Positions 1 to 13,701 are shown, counted from the stretch's first letter. The stretch: 64,000 nt of DNA from Cruorifilaria tuberocauda (GCA_013365365.1 JABVXU010000037.1:215479-279478); one strand, 5' to 3'. The notes: generated from the sequence alone by a model not told the origin. Translations and numbers: made by a program.

Positions 1-3000
1 TTTAACGATAATGGGAATTGTCGAATTACTATTAATTGCCACGATCACAAAATTACCACCTATTTTTTCTTCTTTTTACACTTTTTATTTCGTTAAATCA
101 AACAAATGAGCAATAAGCATAATCAGACAAATGAATGAATAAACAAATACAGATAAGTTATCTTTACTTTTCTGTCCACATATTTTTTATTCTATACATG
201 TTGATTTCTAAATTACTCTTCAAATTTCTTCGTGTAATTGAACAATTGCTAATTTTAATTAATTATAAGAAATTTACTGTTTAGAGTTCGAAATACTAAT
301 AAATTCACTGAAGCTGAAATCCATCATAATCGATAATTATTTTACCTTATTACTGCAAAAAATCTCGGTACTTTGATCGAATATAGATGGATAAAACGAA
401 ATCAGTTCTGAAATATCCATTACCAAAGATTTTTAAGTTTTCATAATTGTTGATCTCTTCATTGAAGTTTATATTAATCATATTATAAGCATAACAGATC
501 AATGCAACTTATTTATTCCATTCTCGACCTACTTTAACAATTCAATCCGTGTTCATCTTCAACTTCAAAATTTCACTAATTTTTCTTTTAACTGTTATGC
601 TTATATATTAATGACGAAAACTGAATTTTGTATTAATGAAAAAATGAAAGATCGGAGATCGGTCATTGCAGTGTATCCTAGAAAGCGAAAGTTTATGTCC
701 AACGAAAACCCAGTCAATACATATCGGATCACTTTTCAGCGATTGACAACTGTGATAACCTTTGGCCCTAGATTTATTGATATTATTAAGTTTGACGATT
801 TCTACCGTCTCACGTTTTTCAGTGTAATTTCTAAGATGCCTGGAAAAGCTATTAAGTTCTATATCATATGTCAATAACAGACATTTGCTATGATCTTCAA
901 TCTTATATTTATAAATTTATGAAATTTTTAATCAATCCGACAGTCGACAGATTTAAATATAGTAAATTAAAATAATCACTTATCACTTTATTTCACTAAC
1001 TTTATCAAAAATACTAGTAGAGAATGAAATGAAATTATTTGCGAATTGAGTAATAAAGAGAAATTAAGGCGAACGTGGTAGTTTTAGCTGAATAATTCCG
1101 TTCTTGCCAATATTTAAAGATTCATTCAGGATCGTACTGAAAGTACATGACATTTATTAGTATGATATTCGAAATGCTCGGGATTTCTTATCACGGAGAT
1201 TGAGAAGGATGATGTATGCTTTATTATAATTATCTCTGATTGCTTTAGCATCAACAGTACTATCCTTCATTATAACGATTTTTTTTTCGTTTTTTTCCAA
1301 ATCAATACTGTAAAAGTTTGCATGATTTTGATTTTGAACTTTTTTCAAATTTTTTTCCATTCAAAATTTAAATTAATTTATAAGCTATCGATAGGATCAT
1401 GGCATTACTTGTAAGGAAACCATAACTTTTCCATTTCATTATTTGTTTCATATGAAATTATTAGATTAGAGAAAGAGACATTGTGGTATTAATTCCTTAG
1501 CAACTTTGAATTATGGGAAGAAATTTAATTGTCAAATTTTTAGTTCAGAACATGAAATTAACTTTTAAAACCTCAAAACGAGTAAAAGTTTTATCAATTT
1601 CTATATTTCAATGTTTTAAGAAGAAGGAATGCTTTCGGAAATGGTAATGATTAGAGAAAAAGCCACTTCAATATTTATTATTGTTGTTCTAATACAGCAT
1701 TGGTGAATAAATAATAACAGAGTGTAATTGGAAGAGCGATGGAAAAGAGTAAATATTTTGATTTTCGTATTCCTCCCGAAATAATAGCTGAAGAAGCAAA
1801 TTTATGATTTCCAATTCGTTCAGCTGAATGAATCAACGATCCTTTTCATTCTTTCAATTTATTCATTGATCAGTTTGATTACATTTTCAATTCTAATTTT
1901 GCTCCTTTACTACTGTTGTAATGCATATCAATTCATAGTATATGGTCGAAATTCAACGGTCAGTAGTATGAGATGATCTCTTCTCATAACTTTAGAGACA
2001 TATTGCTTTACGATCAGAATTTCGACACTTTTATGGGACATATTGCTTTGGGATCGATTCTCTTCGTCAGGCAATATCAATGGGAAATCGGTCGTGAAGA
2101 AAAAAGGCAGGGATTGTAGAGGTCAAGGAACATTGAGATGACCAATAGATTGGGTAACTGACCATTCAATAAATGACAAGCAAAAAGTGGCAAAGAGTAA
2201 AGCATAGCATATTACATATCATTTGTAAAATAAAATTATCATTTGACCAAAAAGAATCATTTCATATCTTCTTTCCCATAAGTTTTAAAATTATCACTTG
2301 ATATATCTTCTCTTTTTTGTTATCATTTCATATTATCCACAATATGAATTGCTGTTTCACATTGCTACTCAAATTTCAAAATTTTCTTATATTCTGGTGT
2401 TATTCAACCGTTATGTAAATTAATGGATCAAAATTTTCCTTTTCCAGTAAATTTCAATTCTTCTATGTAAATACAAATAAGAAGCAATTCAATAGTTAAT
2501 CAATAATTAATAAATTGATAAGATAAAATAAAAACTGAAATGAACTGAAAAAAACTGAAATAATTATATGCTTAAAAAATGAAGCAATAAAGGGTTTATT
2601 CAAAATTTCCATTCTACTCATCAATTCACTTACTTGATTGTTTTATAAATTATAATATTTCGGTTACTTGAACCCACTTGAGCCATAGGGATTCTGTCTA
2701 TCGGATACCTCGTAATTGATAAAAGCAATATTAGCTAACACATATACTTTATTGAAGTGTAAAGTTAGTTGGCTTAAAAATGAAATTTCGCATATAATGT
2801 GAAATGAATTTATTTTTATCAAAGGAGCATCAACCGACGACAAGACACATAACTTTCTTATCGGAAAAGCTTCAATAAAACAACGGACGTATTCCGATTA
2901 TTTTGTAAATAAAATTTCTAAACAACTTCGTCAAAAAATTTTCATAGCAACAAACCTTTTAATAATATTTGCTTATTTTCACTTTCAGTTTTTCTGACAC

Positions 3001-3302
3001 TTATGAAGTTCTTTTTTCTTTTTCTCTCAAACATTCTTTGGCTAAGCAAGCATTGTAACTTTGAAAAAAAAGGATCGAAATTTCTCTTTATCATTTGATC
3101 AAAAAGTACTTACGGCTATCTGTATTGGTTGATTGACAGATCGATCCATTCAATTTATTAGCGATTGCAAATATAAAATGTAAAGGAGAAAATTTTCAGA
3201 ATTTTAATAGTGTCAACCAAAAAACCAGTACTTTTAATTAAATAATTAATTAATACTCCTGCCCAAGACGAGCACGGATATTATCTTTCAAATTGCATCA
3301 CT

Positions 3303-3320
3303 TCTCTCTCTCTCTCTCTC
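3303..3320. repeat. (CT)n microsatellite
   Basis: Nine CT units in a row. Confidence 0.9.
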
Positions 3321-4483
3321 ATTACACTGTATTCTGAGAAATGTCGGTTAGAAATGCCCGAAAAGAATTACGCATCAAATCTTAAAACCTTTCTGTCCAA
3401 TAATTATCCCTTCGATTTTCATATATTGTCATGCAAATAGGCCTTTCGCTCAGGCATGAATGAATTGTGGATTATTGGCTAGGCCTAGTTGCCAGGATGG
3501 ATTGAAATTCGTGGTAACTGATAAACAGACGTAACAAAGTAAGGGGAGATATTTAAAGAGAACGATTCGGATATCATGTGTATAGTGTAGGCCTTTCCAC
3601 ACTTAATCATTTCGGAAAAAAAAGATCTTAGAAAGAGAAAAGTACGAAAGTAAAACTAACAGTTACTTTCTTTTAAGAAAAAAAATAGCAGAGGGACTTT
3701 TTTCTTCTCTTTTTTGCCCTAATCTAACTCAACAACTAACAGTAAACAATAAACAACCAAATTAGTGCAAAAAAGTTTAAAAATCACAGTTAAAAAAAAT
3801 TTTAATAATTAATCTTTGATAATATCAGCAATTATTAAAATGCCATCAATTTTCCCACAAACATTTTTTCACTTTAAAATTGGATGTTTTGAATCCCAAT
3901 CCTATTCTCGTCCAATAAAAGAAGCAAAGATTTTGGTAAATATCGAGAGTGGAAGAGAGGAAAGGAGGTAGTAGTGAAAAAAAGATTGGAAGAATGATGA
4001 AAGTTACAGTTCGAATATGACAAACGACCGTAACACTCAGCTATGCTACCGTTTTCCACTCAACATAGCTAAATGAAATGAATTCAATCATTAATTTAAA
4101 CTGACTGTATATGAACTTTCCAAGGAAACGATTTGTTTTATTTGTTTGTCGAAAACGTTCGAATTTCCACTGCAATGCATGTTCTCTTTGATGAGATTGT
4201 TCTTTTGAAAAAAATTTTCTATAGAAATTTCAAATGTATTAGCAGCAATATTAGCTAACTTCTTTATCTATTCGATCAATCTTATGCTAATCAATCCTTT
4301 TTTAATGAAATCGTTGTTACTATTTTTTTGAACATTTAAAATTGAAATAAAAGAAGTTTTGCTTCTATGAAATTCTATGAAAAGTTTTGCTTCTATGAAA
4401 ATCCAAATGAAATTTTGAAGTTATCATTTACAAAGGTTTTCAGCAAAGAAAAAAATGACTTCTCATTATTGTTTTCTTCATTT

Positions 4484-4552
4484 CTCTTCTTCTTCCTCTT
4501 CTCTCTCTCTCTTTCTCCCTCCCTCTCTCTCTCTCTCTCTTTCTTTCTCTTT
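4484..4552. repeat. Pyrimidine-rich CT/CTTT tract
   Basis: Mostly CT and TTC units, nearly free of purines. The Ser/Leu/Phe-rich ORF across it is a translation artefact. Confidence 0.8.
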
Positions 4553-6775
4553 ATGTTTACTTGGCTGTTAATACTTCAATTCATTGTACTAATTAATGAA
4601 TGAAAGATAAAAATAATAATTTGCATTCATCAAATTTTCCAGTAAAATCAATTTCGAGAATAGAAGTAACGAAAGATTATCGAATTATTTACCTCTCTTT
4701 CTCTCTATCTCTTCTCTTCTTTCTTTCTTTCTTTCTCTTACATCTCTCAATCTTTTCTCTCTTCTCTCTTTTATCATTTATTCTTAATTTGCAAAAAAAA
4801 AACTTTTTCAGGATGAATTAAAAGTGAAAAGAAGTGTTGTACTGACAGGTCGGAATTTCATTCTTTTGTTTTCTTTTTGTTCAAAGGAAGGAAAAACAAT
4901 CACTTTTTGTTTGCTTCATTTAATTTAACAAAATTTCTCGGCACTTTTTCCTCAAAAATCATTTAATTTAATTAAGCAAGAACGGTGTACGTCAAATTCT
5001 CATCAATTTCATTCTTACCTCTTCCTCCATCTTACTTCAGCTTTACTAAATATATCGACGTGCTGACGGAAGTGTGCGTGCTTATACGTATATATAAATA
5101 TTTATGTCATGAGTATGTATGAGTATTTTATGACATGATTTAATTTTGTGCTTGTTAATAAAAATGTTTAATATATTTTATTTTTATCAAATTGTTGACT
5201 ATGCATTATATGTTCTGTAGAATAATTGTGCTGCTAGTATTTTCTGCTTCTAATGAAAATTACTCTAAGAAAAAATTAATACGATTAAAGTGATCGAAGA
5301 TATTATCGCAATGCTTTCAAATCCAGTAAATTGCCTATCATATTATGAACTTCATTAATGTTACTTTATCACGGCAAAATTTAGTTCAAATTTAGATAAT
5401 CATATGATTATAATCATATTTTCCATAAACGAATTTTTTTTCTTCCTATCAGTTACTTGTTTTTTCTTTAACTTTCATGAAAATTATATGAAAAGTTTTT
5501 TTGCCGTGAAATTTTTTTAGTCATGTATTTGTAAGAAAAGTGGAAATCATTCATTTCATTTCTGAACTTTTAATCTTCGAGTTAAAGCGGGGCGTTTTTT
5601 CTCCTCGAGAAAATTAGAGCAAAAACATTTTCTCGTTGTAGTCTAGAAAATTTCCTTCTCAAAAAACAACTGACACCTTCTCTACATGAATGATCATGTT
5701 TTAATAAAAGAAAGAAAACAGAACAAAATGAAAAAACAAAAATTGCTTTTATTTATTTCTTTTATTCTTTCTTTGAATACATTAATAATATTGATAGAAC
5801 GAAAGGAAATGAAAATTTTGTGAAATGCTATAAATTTTAGTTAAATTTATAAAAAGATCAAGACGTTTTTTCTGTTCTTTTAATTGCAATTATCAATCAT
5901 TTTAATAAGCATCAAAGTTTATGTTGCGATGATTTGATATGATATGGAGGAAATAAACTTCAATTAAGCTAGCTTATCATGCTACTCCTTTCATCTCATT
6001 CCGAAAGAATTTTTTTCATAAAAATAATGGCACAGCTGTTTTGATTGTGATATATTTTCGTTCTCAAATTTCATTTTTGTCTTAGAATATTATCATTTCA
6101 TACAATTACTCCTGATACCTTTTCATTGTTTTGAGTTAATTATTTCGGTTGAATGTATTACAGTCTTTCATTTCTCCAGCAATACTTCGCCAGTTTTTGT
6201 CCTTTATTTTTCTAAATTTATCATTCCATTAAAAGAATGAAGGAATTGATGATCCTGTTAAGAGGAAATAAGAATTTTATGGCTCTTGCATATATACACA
6301 AATATCACTCGGATAGAAGGAACCATTTAATTTTTATTTCTTCACTTGCCCAACGTAACCAAAACTACCTTACCTTATCCAACCCTGTCCTTCTTTATTC
6401 CTTATCATATTCTATCAGTGTTTTCCCCTCATCACTTTATTCATTTCTTAATCAAAGAAAAATTTGACTCTGAAACCTCCCACTACCAATTTTCTTTCCT
6501 CTTTTTAATTTTCAATTACTCGCAGAATTTTTGTTTTGCTACCGCGCATATTTAAACACATGCACATACGCACATTCATATACGTACGTATGTGTATGCG
6601 TGTATACTTTATATTCCATCTACGCTTTATTCATTACCAGTCTAACATCTCTCTACTATTAATTCAAAAACCTATTTACTGAAAATTTGTATCAATTACT
6701 TTTATTCTTTTTGTTATCCGAATGATATCAATCTAACCAATGACATTTGTACTTTATTAAAGTTAATCGTTATGA

Positions 6776-6789
6776 AATTACCCAAGTTT
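6776..6789 (+). other. 14-nt exact match to the core of the SL1 spliced leader
   Basis: AATTACCCAAGTTT is identical to positions 6-19 of the 22-nt nematode SL1 (established sequence). Flanking bases do not continue the match (CAA instead of GAG after it), and no SL RNA donor or Sm site follows, so it is not a complete SL RNA gene. Confidence 0.5.
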
Positions 6790-6833
6790 CAAATTGCTTC
6801 ACTTACTAATTTCTATGACATTATCCAGTAATT

Positions 6834-6933
6834 GTTTTAACGAAGAGTAAACAAGGAGTAAAGTTTTTTATCAGAATCCTTACTGCTATCGTCTTATCAT
6901 TTGTTGTAACGAGTTTTAACGAAGAGTAAACAA
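6834..6933. repeat. 21-bp direct repeat, spacing 79 bp
   Basis: GTTTTAACGAAGAGTAAACA plus one further A occurs perfectly at 6834-6854 and 6913-6933. Confidence 0.85.
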
Positions 6934-7787
6934 TATCCCCTGATCTTACACTTGAAGGAAACTTAAATAACTATGAATGCATAAATAAAAATAGTAATCG
7001 CATCGCTTGATTCGGAATTTTAATAACTTTTGGCTGATTAATTACTTTATGTTGAAACCGAAAACGATTCCAAATATTTCAAATCAAATTCCGCAGCTGA
7101 ACATATTAATTACACGTCAATTTCCCTTTCCTTTGCTGTGACAGTAATGATTTTTTCGTAATTCAGCAATCACTTGCAATTATAGCACAATGATTCAAAC
7201 TTTGATCTTTCACTAACTGAACAATAAAAAAAATCAGATACAGAAAACTCTGTAAACATTATGCAAATGGAAGAGAAATATTTAGGATAAATTTAAAAAC
7301 CATCGACTAGTTCTATTTTGCTCTTCTACATTTCGGTTCAACAATTCAATTATTGATATTTAAATATCAAAATATTTAATGAAAAACCTGAACTACCATA
7401 TAAATTGATGAATTTCGATATATTGTACGAACTTTTTCAAAGTCTTAATTATATAATTTCCTTTTTTTCTATTAAATCAAATAATGAATAAAAATGAGAA
7501 TGAAATAAAGTAATGCTATTATTAGATAATTCGTATTAGAGTATCAAAATAATCATTAGCTCAAATTTCATATCGAATTTTTCAAACGAAGAGAAAAGAC
7601 AAGAAGGTACAGGTACATATGGAAATTCAACAGCTACAGATAACTTTTGCTGAAATATGAACGGGAAATCACTAGATAAGGGAAACAACGGAATTGTTTT
7701 CCTTTTTTTCGAAAATTCAATATTGAATTTGATTTAATAATTGTTTTGATGTTTGAATTATATATTAACAGCATTATTCTACTATAT

Positions 7788-7885
7788 GATAACAGATTAT
7801 TTGATATATAATAATTTTGTGCGTATGATATGATAATATATGATAAATTTGATAATTTGGTATATGGCAAAAATATATATGATAA
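7788..7885 (+). promoter_or_regulatory. Cluster of five TGATAA motifs
   Basis: TGATAA occurs at 7788, 7831, 7841, 7850 and 7880 on the plus strand, inside locally repetitive ATATGATAA-like sequence. TGATAA is the preferred site of nematode GATA factors of the ELT-2 type. Function is not shown. Confidence 0.35.
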
Positions 7886-8059
7886 CAAATGACAGATAGG
7901 ATTATTTATTCAAATGGAATGAGTGCAAATAATTAAGTATATTAGATAGAATCTCGATATATTCCATTTTTTTCAACAGTTTAACATTCTTCCAATTTTC
8001 TCTTTCATCCAGCTATATCATATTAAATTTAACCCTTTGACCCTTTAGTCCTTAATCTT

Positions 8060-8101
8060 GGTTATCATTTACTTCTCGCAAATGGTTATCATTTACTTCT
8101 C
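8060..8101. repeat. Direct repeat, two 18-bp copies with period 24
   Basis: GGTTATCATTTACTTCTC occurs at 8060-8077 and 8084-8101. Confidence 0.85.
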
Positions 8102-8169
8102 TTGATTCACTCATATCAATCATCATTAATCTTTTTTGTTTTTCGCCTGATCATATCTCCAAGTACAAA

Positions 8170-8195
8170 TCTCTCTCTCTCTCTCTCTCTCTCTT
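8170..8195. repeat. (CT)n microsatellite
   Basis: About twelve CT units. Confidence 0.9.
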
Positions 8196-8464
8196 TACAA
8201 TAAAATAAAGAAGAAAGAAAAAATAATGATAAGATATCGTATGAGATATTAAATGATAACTTCCTTCACATTTATTTTCTTCATGAAAACATATTGCTAT
8301 CGCCAATGCTAATTCATTCGAATATTAAATAAATAAATTTGAAATGAATGAATTAAAAAAAAATGACTATTATAATTTATCTCAGTATCACAGACATCAC
8401 GAATATTTGTAGTTGTAATTGAAAAACAGTGGAAAGTCACAATGACAAATATACCACTTAATTT

Positions 8465-8538
8465 AAAAGATAGAAAAGCACTTTTTATTTTAATTTTTTA
8501 ATTTTTATTAATGAAAAGTGTTTTTTCAACTATCTTTT
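8465..8538. repeat. Imperfect inverted repeat (about 25-30 bp arms)
   Basis: The left arm (8465-8489) pairs with the right arm (8507-8538) through AAAAGATAG, GAAAA, CACTTTT and ATT blocks, with a few extra bases on the right arm. The loop is A/T only. It could be a small MITE remnant or a hairpin; no target-site duplication was identified. Confidence 0.55.
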
Positions 8539-11500
8539 ATAGTGTTGATATGAAGAGAGGGAGAGGGAGAGGAAAAGGAGGTTGGAAAGGAAAGAGAGAA
8601 AGAGGGAGAGAAATAGACCTGAAAAGGTTCCATCCCTAATTTGATTAATTTGACCTGTTTCGACTATTATAAAATAAGCTAATAAGTGGATATCAGCCCA
8701 TTTCATTAACACTTCGAAGAGCATTATTAATTTATAATTATAAGTAATAATAATAAATGATAATAATGATGGTAAACAACAATAATTAAAACTGAATTAA
8801 AACAGTATATGATAACATTATGATATTAAAAAAATGATTTTTGATTCCTAATTACTTTGATTTATGTTATCAATACAAACTCATATTTTTACTCTGCTAC
8901 AGTCATTTGTTTTCGTTATACCTTATGTTTATGTCTCAAATATTTCCTTTCAATCGATTTAAAAAGAAATAATCAATATTTGATCATTTCCTCATCGATT
9001 TTCTGCCATTTCTATTTTTGTATTAAACGTTATCCATCTGTCAACAATTATTTTTTTCATCTTTGATATATTGTCAGTTTCAATTCGATCATAACTTTTG
9101 CTTCTTTGTTTTTCCCATTTGACAATATTAATTATCATACCTTTGTCTTTCCTTACTTTTTTTCTCTCATTTTTTCTTTGTTTTACTTAGATTTTGCGAT
9201 TATTTTCCTTATAAACGGACTGGAAATTTCATCTTAATAAATTAAAGAATTCTGGTTTAGAAATTCAACGAATCGAACTTGACTTTCTTATGTAGTATTT
9301 TTCCGAATTTTAATTACACAATAATAGAGAAAGGGAGAATTCCACGAAAGTTATAAAACTTGCTTGTGAGGAAAATTTCGGAAACACTGCATAATAAAAC
9401 CAGTTCATTGAGAAGTTCAAGAACTTAAATTTGATTTAGGCATTTTTCAATGAATTTGGGAGGTTATATGATTGAAGCTATAAGATTTGCAGTGAAAGAA
9501 AATATTTTTGCTTAACTTATTAAAGAAAATGTTAAGAGTACTTCAAAATTAATCGGTCCAAAATTCCATTTCCAATTGTATTAAAGCCGCTTGAGATAAT
9601 ATAAGACAGAAATACAACGAAATAAACAAATCGAGAATGCTCTCTATTTCCGAATGATTATTTCATATTAACAAATAATATAATTAATCAAATTACTGAA
9701 CTATAGCATTTGAAATTTTAATTTCATGTAAATCTTAAATGTTGAACGCGGTTTGAAAGTGAGAAATTTAAATTGGAATCAGAAAGAACCAGGAATAATT
9801 TTCCTGAAGATCACTAATTCAGAACTTTTCATGTCTTTTCCCTCTACTTTTCCTTTGCTATTATTTCGAAATGATTGTAACACTAACACTAACGTAAGCC
9901 GTAAGAAAGCTTGAACACACAAAGAAGAAATTTCATTCCCCATTTCTCGAGGAAATTTCTACTTTTTCAGGAAACTGCATAGATGGATACCTGAAATATA
10001 TCCAGTTGTCTGTCGGATAATTCCATTTCATTCAATGAGCTTTTGTCTTCAATTTTTGTTCGATATTGCGCGAAAAGTTACTGGCAAATTATTCTCCAAA
10101 AATTTTCCGTATTTCTTTTTGTTACTTTTTCCTGCTCATTCTAATGGTCTATGAATTTGAGTTATTTGGAAAATTATTTAATAGTTAGTAATTATCCTAA
10201 TAATTCGATTCAACGCAGCAATTTAATAATTTATTTAATAAAGCATGATTAATAATAATTTATGTGATATCGTAAAATCTATTAGAAATGAATAATTATC
10301 ATAAATGAAGTGAAATGATTAAATATGAATATAAATGAGCAAATAACATAAAGAAGCGTGAAGGTTGGAAGATGGAAATTGAGAGGTAGTCCTTGAAGTG
10401 ATGAAAAATTTCTTTTTCTTCATCACTGTGATTCACTGAAAATCATTGTCCCAAGTATTTGTAACGATTTTCGTAGCTATGAATTGAATAAGAAAAAATG
10501 AATGCGATTCCGCCTTGTGATGAATAAGCAGGATAATAAATATCAAGTACGATTCGATATGAATGACAGTGCTTGAGTGGTAAGAGTGATATTAGGTATG
10601 AAGTGCTGGAATACTAAGCATTTAATGTATCAAGTACGATTGATATCAGTTATCAAATGTGATAGTGAGTATTTTTGGAATAACAAATTGTAATGTTAGC
10701 ATAAAGTATAGCTATGAATAGAAGTTAAAATAATCGTTTCTCTTCAATTTATGAACAAAAAAGATCACTTTTCTCGAAAACTTAGATTCTTCCTTTTTAC
10801 AGAAAATAATTTGAGGATGAATTCAAATATTACATCTTTCCAGTACAGATTGTATTATCAGTTTCAATCCCGTTTAATCTTCTTCTGTATCACTGATGAA
10901 TCTTTAACGGTTACAAAATCGCTTTGACGTTTTCTCAAACAAGTGACGTGAAATTGTAGCATGCATGATTGACATTTTCGTTTCATACTTTTTCATTTAA
11001 ATAAATCACGTTATTACGTGAAATTTCATACAATAACATGAACTGTTTGATCTGTTTGATCCCACAGATAGTATCCATGAGATAATAATCATCAGTAGCA
11101 ATATTTGTACTTTCCACTCTCATAAGATGAAATTATTACCTTCTCAAGTATGATAATTACATTTCAACTAATCAGTTCATTTGGTTCATCGATTGAATCG
11201 ATCGATCAAGTCATATTTCTCTTCTCGAAATAGGAAAAGGAGAAGAGGGAGGAATGGTAACATGAAAGTCTGTACTTTTTGAAAAAAATATTTGTTCGCA
11301 GTATATACTTCTCGACGCTTTCCTCTGATACTTGTTGTTTACTCTGATTTTTCCCCCGCCCTATCGCGATGCCTTCTCCTCCTCTCTTCCCCGTTTCTCG
11401 CCCTCATTCCAATTCATCCCCGCTTCTCTTCCTCGGAATATTTCGAGAAACGTAACGTTACGAAAAGGCCATATTTATAACTAACACTAAAATAAAATTC

Positions 11501-11594
11501 CCTTCCATTTTTCTTTTTCCGCCTTGTCAATAACCATTTTCATCCCACCTGTTTGCACTGTTGTCATCTCTTTTCATTCATCCTTCCTTCTATT

Positions 11595-11812
11595 TACTTC
11601 CTCTTCCTCTTCCTCTTCCCCTTCCCCTTCCCCTTCCCCTTCCTCCTCACCCTCTTTCTCGCTTCTTTCCTTCTCATTCTGCCCACTTCCCCTTCCTTTT
11701 CCTTTTCCTTTTCTTCTTCCTCCTCTTCTTCTCCCTCTTTTTCCCTTCTATTCCTCTTCCTTCTTCTCTCTTTCACTTCCTCTTCCTCTCTTTCTTTCTC
11801 TTTCCCTCCCAT
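11595..11812. repeat. Polypyrimidine tract with CTTCC/CTTTTC units
   Basis: About 220 bp almost free of purines on the plus strand, including hexamer arrays CTTCCT and CTTCCC at the 5' part and CCTTTT units in the middle. Several overlapping Phe/Leu/Ser/Pro ORFs on the plus strand, and a Lys/Glu/Arg ORF on the minus strand, are artefacts of this composition. Confidence 0.85.
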
Positions 11813-12889
11813 TTTCGAATGATGATAATTTCGTTAAATGATTGACAAACTAAGGATTTTTTTTCTTTTCCTCATAAAATTTGATGCATTGCTTTTTCCA
11901 TTCGCTGAAATAATTTAATCAAATTTAGTTAACTGTTATCAGTCAAGGAAATTTGCATAGAAATAACAGTAAACAATTTTTTGTGGTACTATATAATACT
12001 CGTTTGATAACTTTTATAAATAAGTTAATTTGAGAAAAATTTTTAAAAAGAACTTTGAGTATCTTGCTATAAAGGTATTTTTACCTTAATTTCTGATTGG
12101 AAGTATGAAAGGAAGGAAAGAGAATGGGAAAGGAAGGAAATTGGAGAAGAAAAGATGAGAAAAAATCTGTCGGGTCGAGAACATTTCCCAGACCTCCGCT
12201 GCGAACATCATTCTTGTAGCGTTTGCTCTTTCCTTCCCATCTATTTCAGGCAGGAATGAGAGAAGACTTCATGTCGTTCCTAATTCTCTTCAGTTCTTTC
12301 CGTTTATCAATTCATGCCGGAAATTAAAACTGAAAATGAATCTCTCCGGCCAATTTGTTTACATTCATCCCAAATATCATTCTTTTCCATCCATTTCTTA
12401 TATTAGAAAACAAATTTCTCGTTACAAATTATTTCATTCCCTCCGTTCTATATGTCATTTTCACGACCGATTCATGGTGAGTGGTCTGTTTTCAATCATT
12501 ATTTCTATTCTGGACAGCAATCGATATTGCTATTCTTTACAGCTATATTCTTTCTCATATTTCAAGGTTTTGTGAAACTATTCTTTATTTCCAACCCTTA
12601 CAAATCAATAATGGTAGTATGATTCCATTATTGTTGACTAATAGCTGATAGACCACTTATCAATCTTTGATCTTTCTAAAATTTTTAGATAAAAATTCAA
12701 TTTCTTCACCTATGTTGTATATATATGCCTATGTGTATATGTGTTATGGGTGTATGTGTATGTGTATATGTATATAGTGTGGAAGGTGTAGCACACATCC
12801 TCAGAGTGCTGTAAGTACGATATGAAAAGATTTCTTTCCAGAAACTTGAAACTAGTAGTGGGATAACATCCTTACGTGATACACGAGTT

Positions 12890-12944
12890 TGACGTCATAT
12901 CACTCATGACGCTGTTCATTCTTACTATCAATCATTCATTTGAC
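12890..12944. promoter_or_regulatory. CRE-like cluster: perfect TGACGTCA plus two TGACG half-sites
   Basis: TGACGTCA, the palindromic CREB/ATF site, is at 12890-12897; TGACGC follows near 12907 and near 12940. It lies 2.5 kb upstream of the ZFAND start. Sequence match only. Confidence 0.3.
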
Positions 12945-12960
12945 GCTATGAAGCCGCACT

Positions 12961-12993
12961 ACACATACGCACACACGCACACACACACACACA
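12961..12993. repeat. (CA)n-rich microsatellite
   Basis: ACAC units with a few interruptions (ATACG, ACG). Confidence 0.85.
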
Positions 12994-13701
12994 TACGTAT
13001 ATATGTATAAAGCTTGTTAACTAGAAAGCAAGGCATCACTGATCAAGGATTAATACGCTATTACTTACGTAGTACATATATGAATTAATCACTATCATCA
13101 ACATCTCCATCATTATCACTATCACTATCTCATGATTCAGAAATCATTTGTCAAGGTAGTCGTAAAGATGATATGTTTATTTGCATGTTATCGTCATCAT
13201 TATCATTTCAATATCAACAGCAGCATCGTTATCATTTTCCCCACTACTTCATCTATTCGTATTGGTCGAAGATACTTCTACATTTGCTCCATCCGTGCTG
13301 TAGTCATTCATCGTTTAGTTTGAAATATTAACAAATTTTCGGTTTTTTAATTCAACTGATTCGAATCACTTCATACTTTCCGTTCTTTAAAATATTCTTT
13401 GTAATCGTTTGATTTTCCTCATTTTGATAAGTGTTAAGTGAGGATGATTCAGTTCCTTCATTCGAGACAAGATATGTTCGAGAAAGCGAGTTACTGGAAA
13501 GTTTTGTGGGAATCTCCTTTCCTTCTCGGTATCTCCCGGAACTTCCCCCGTTCTTTCTTCCCTTCCTCTTCCTTTCTTTTTCGCCTCAACCCAGCACGCC
13601 AACCATCGAATAGTTCCAATCGATCGTGTAAAGTGCCGACTGCTTGCTTTATGCGTCAGCAAGCATTAGCCGCACTATCTCCTTACACATATATATGTAT
13701 A

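Noticed and set aside
608..877. 88-codon ORFs on both strands at the same place
   Set aside because: No family features, no splice-linked partner exon and a composition like the surrounding DNA; probably chance.
6776..6900. A functional SL1 RNA gene
   Set aside because: Only 14 of 22 leader bases match, the donor site after the leader is absent and no Sm-binding motif follows.
11524..11845. Three overlapping plus-strand ORFs (89-105 codons) and one minus-strand Lys/Glu ORF
   Set aside because: They translate a polypyrimidine tract; composition alone keeps stops away.
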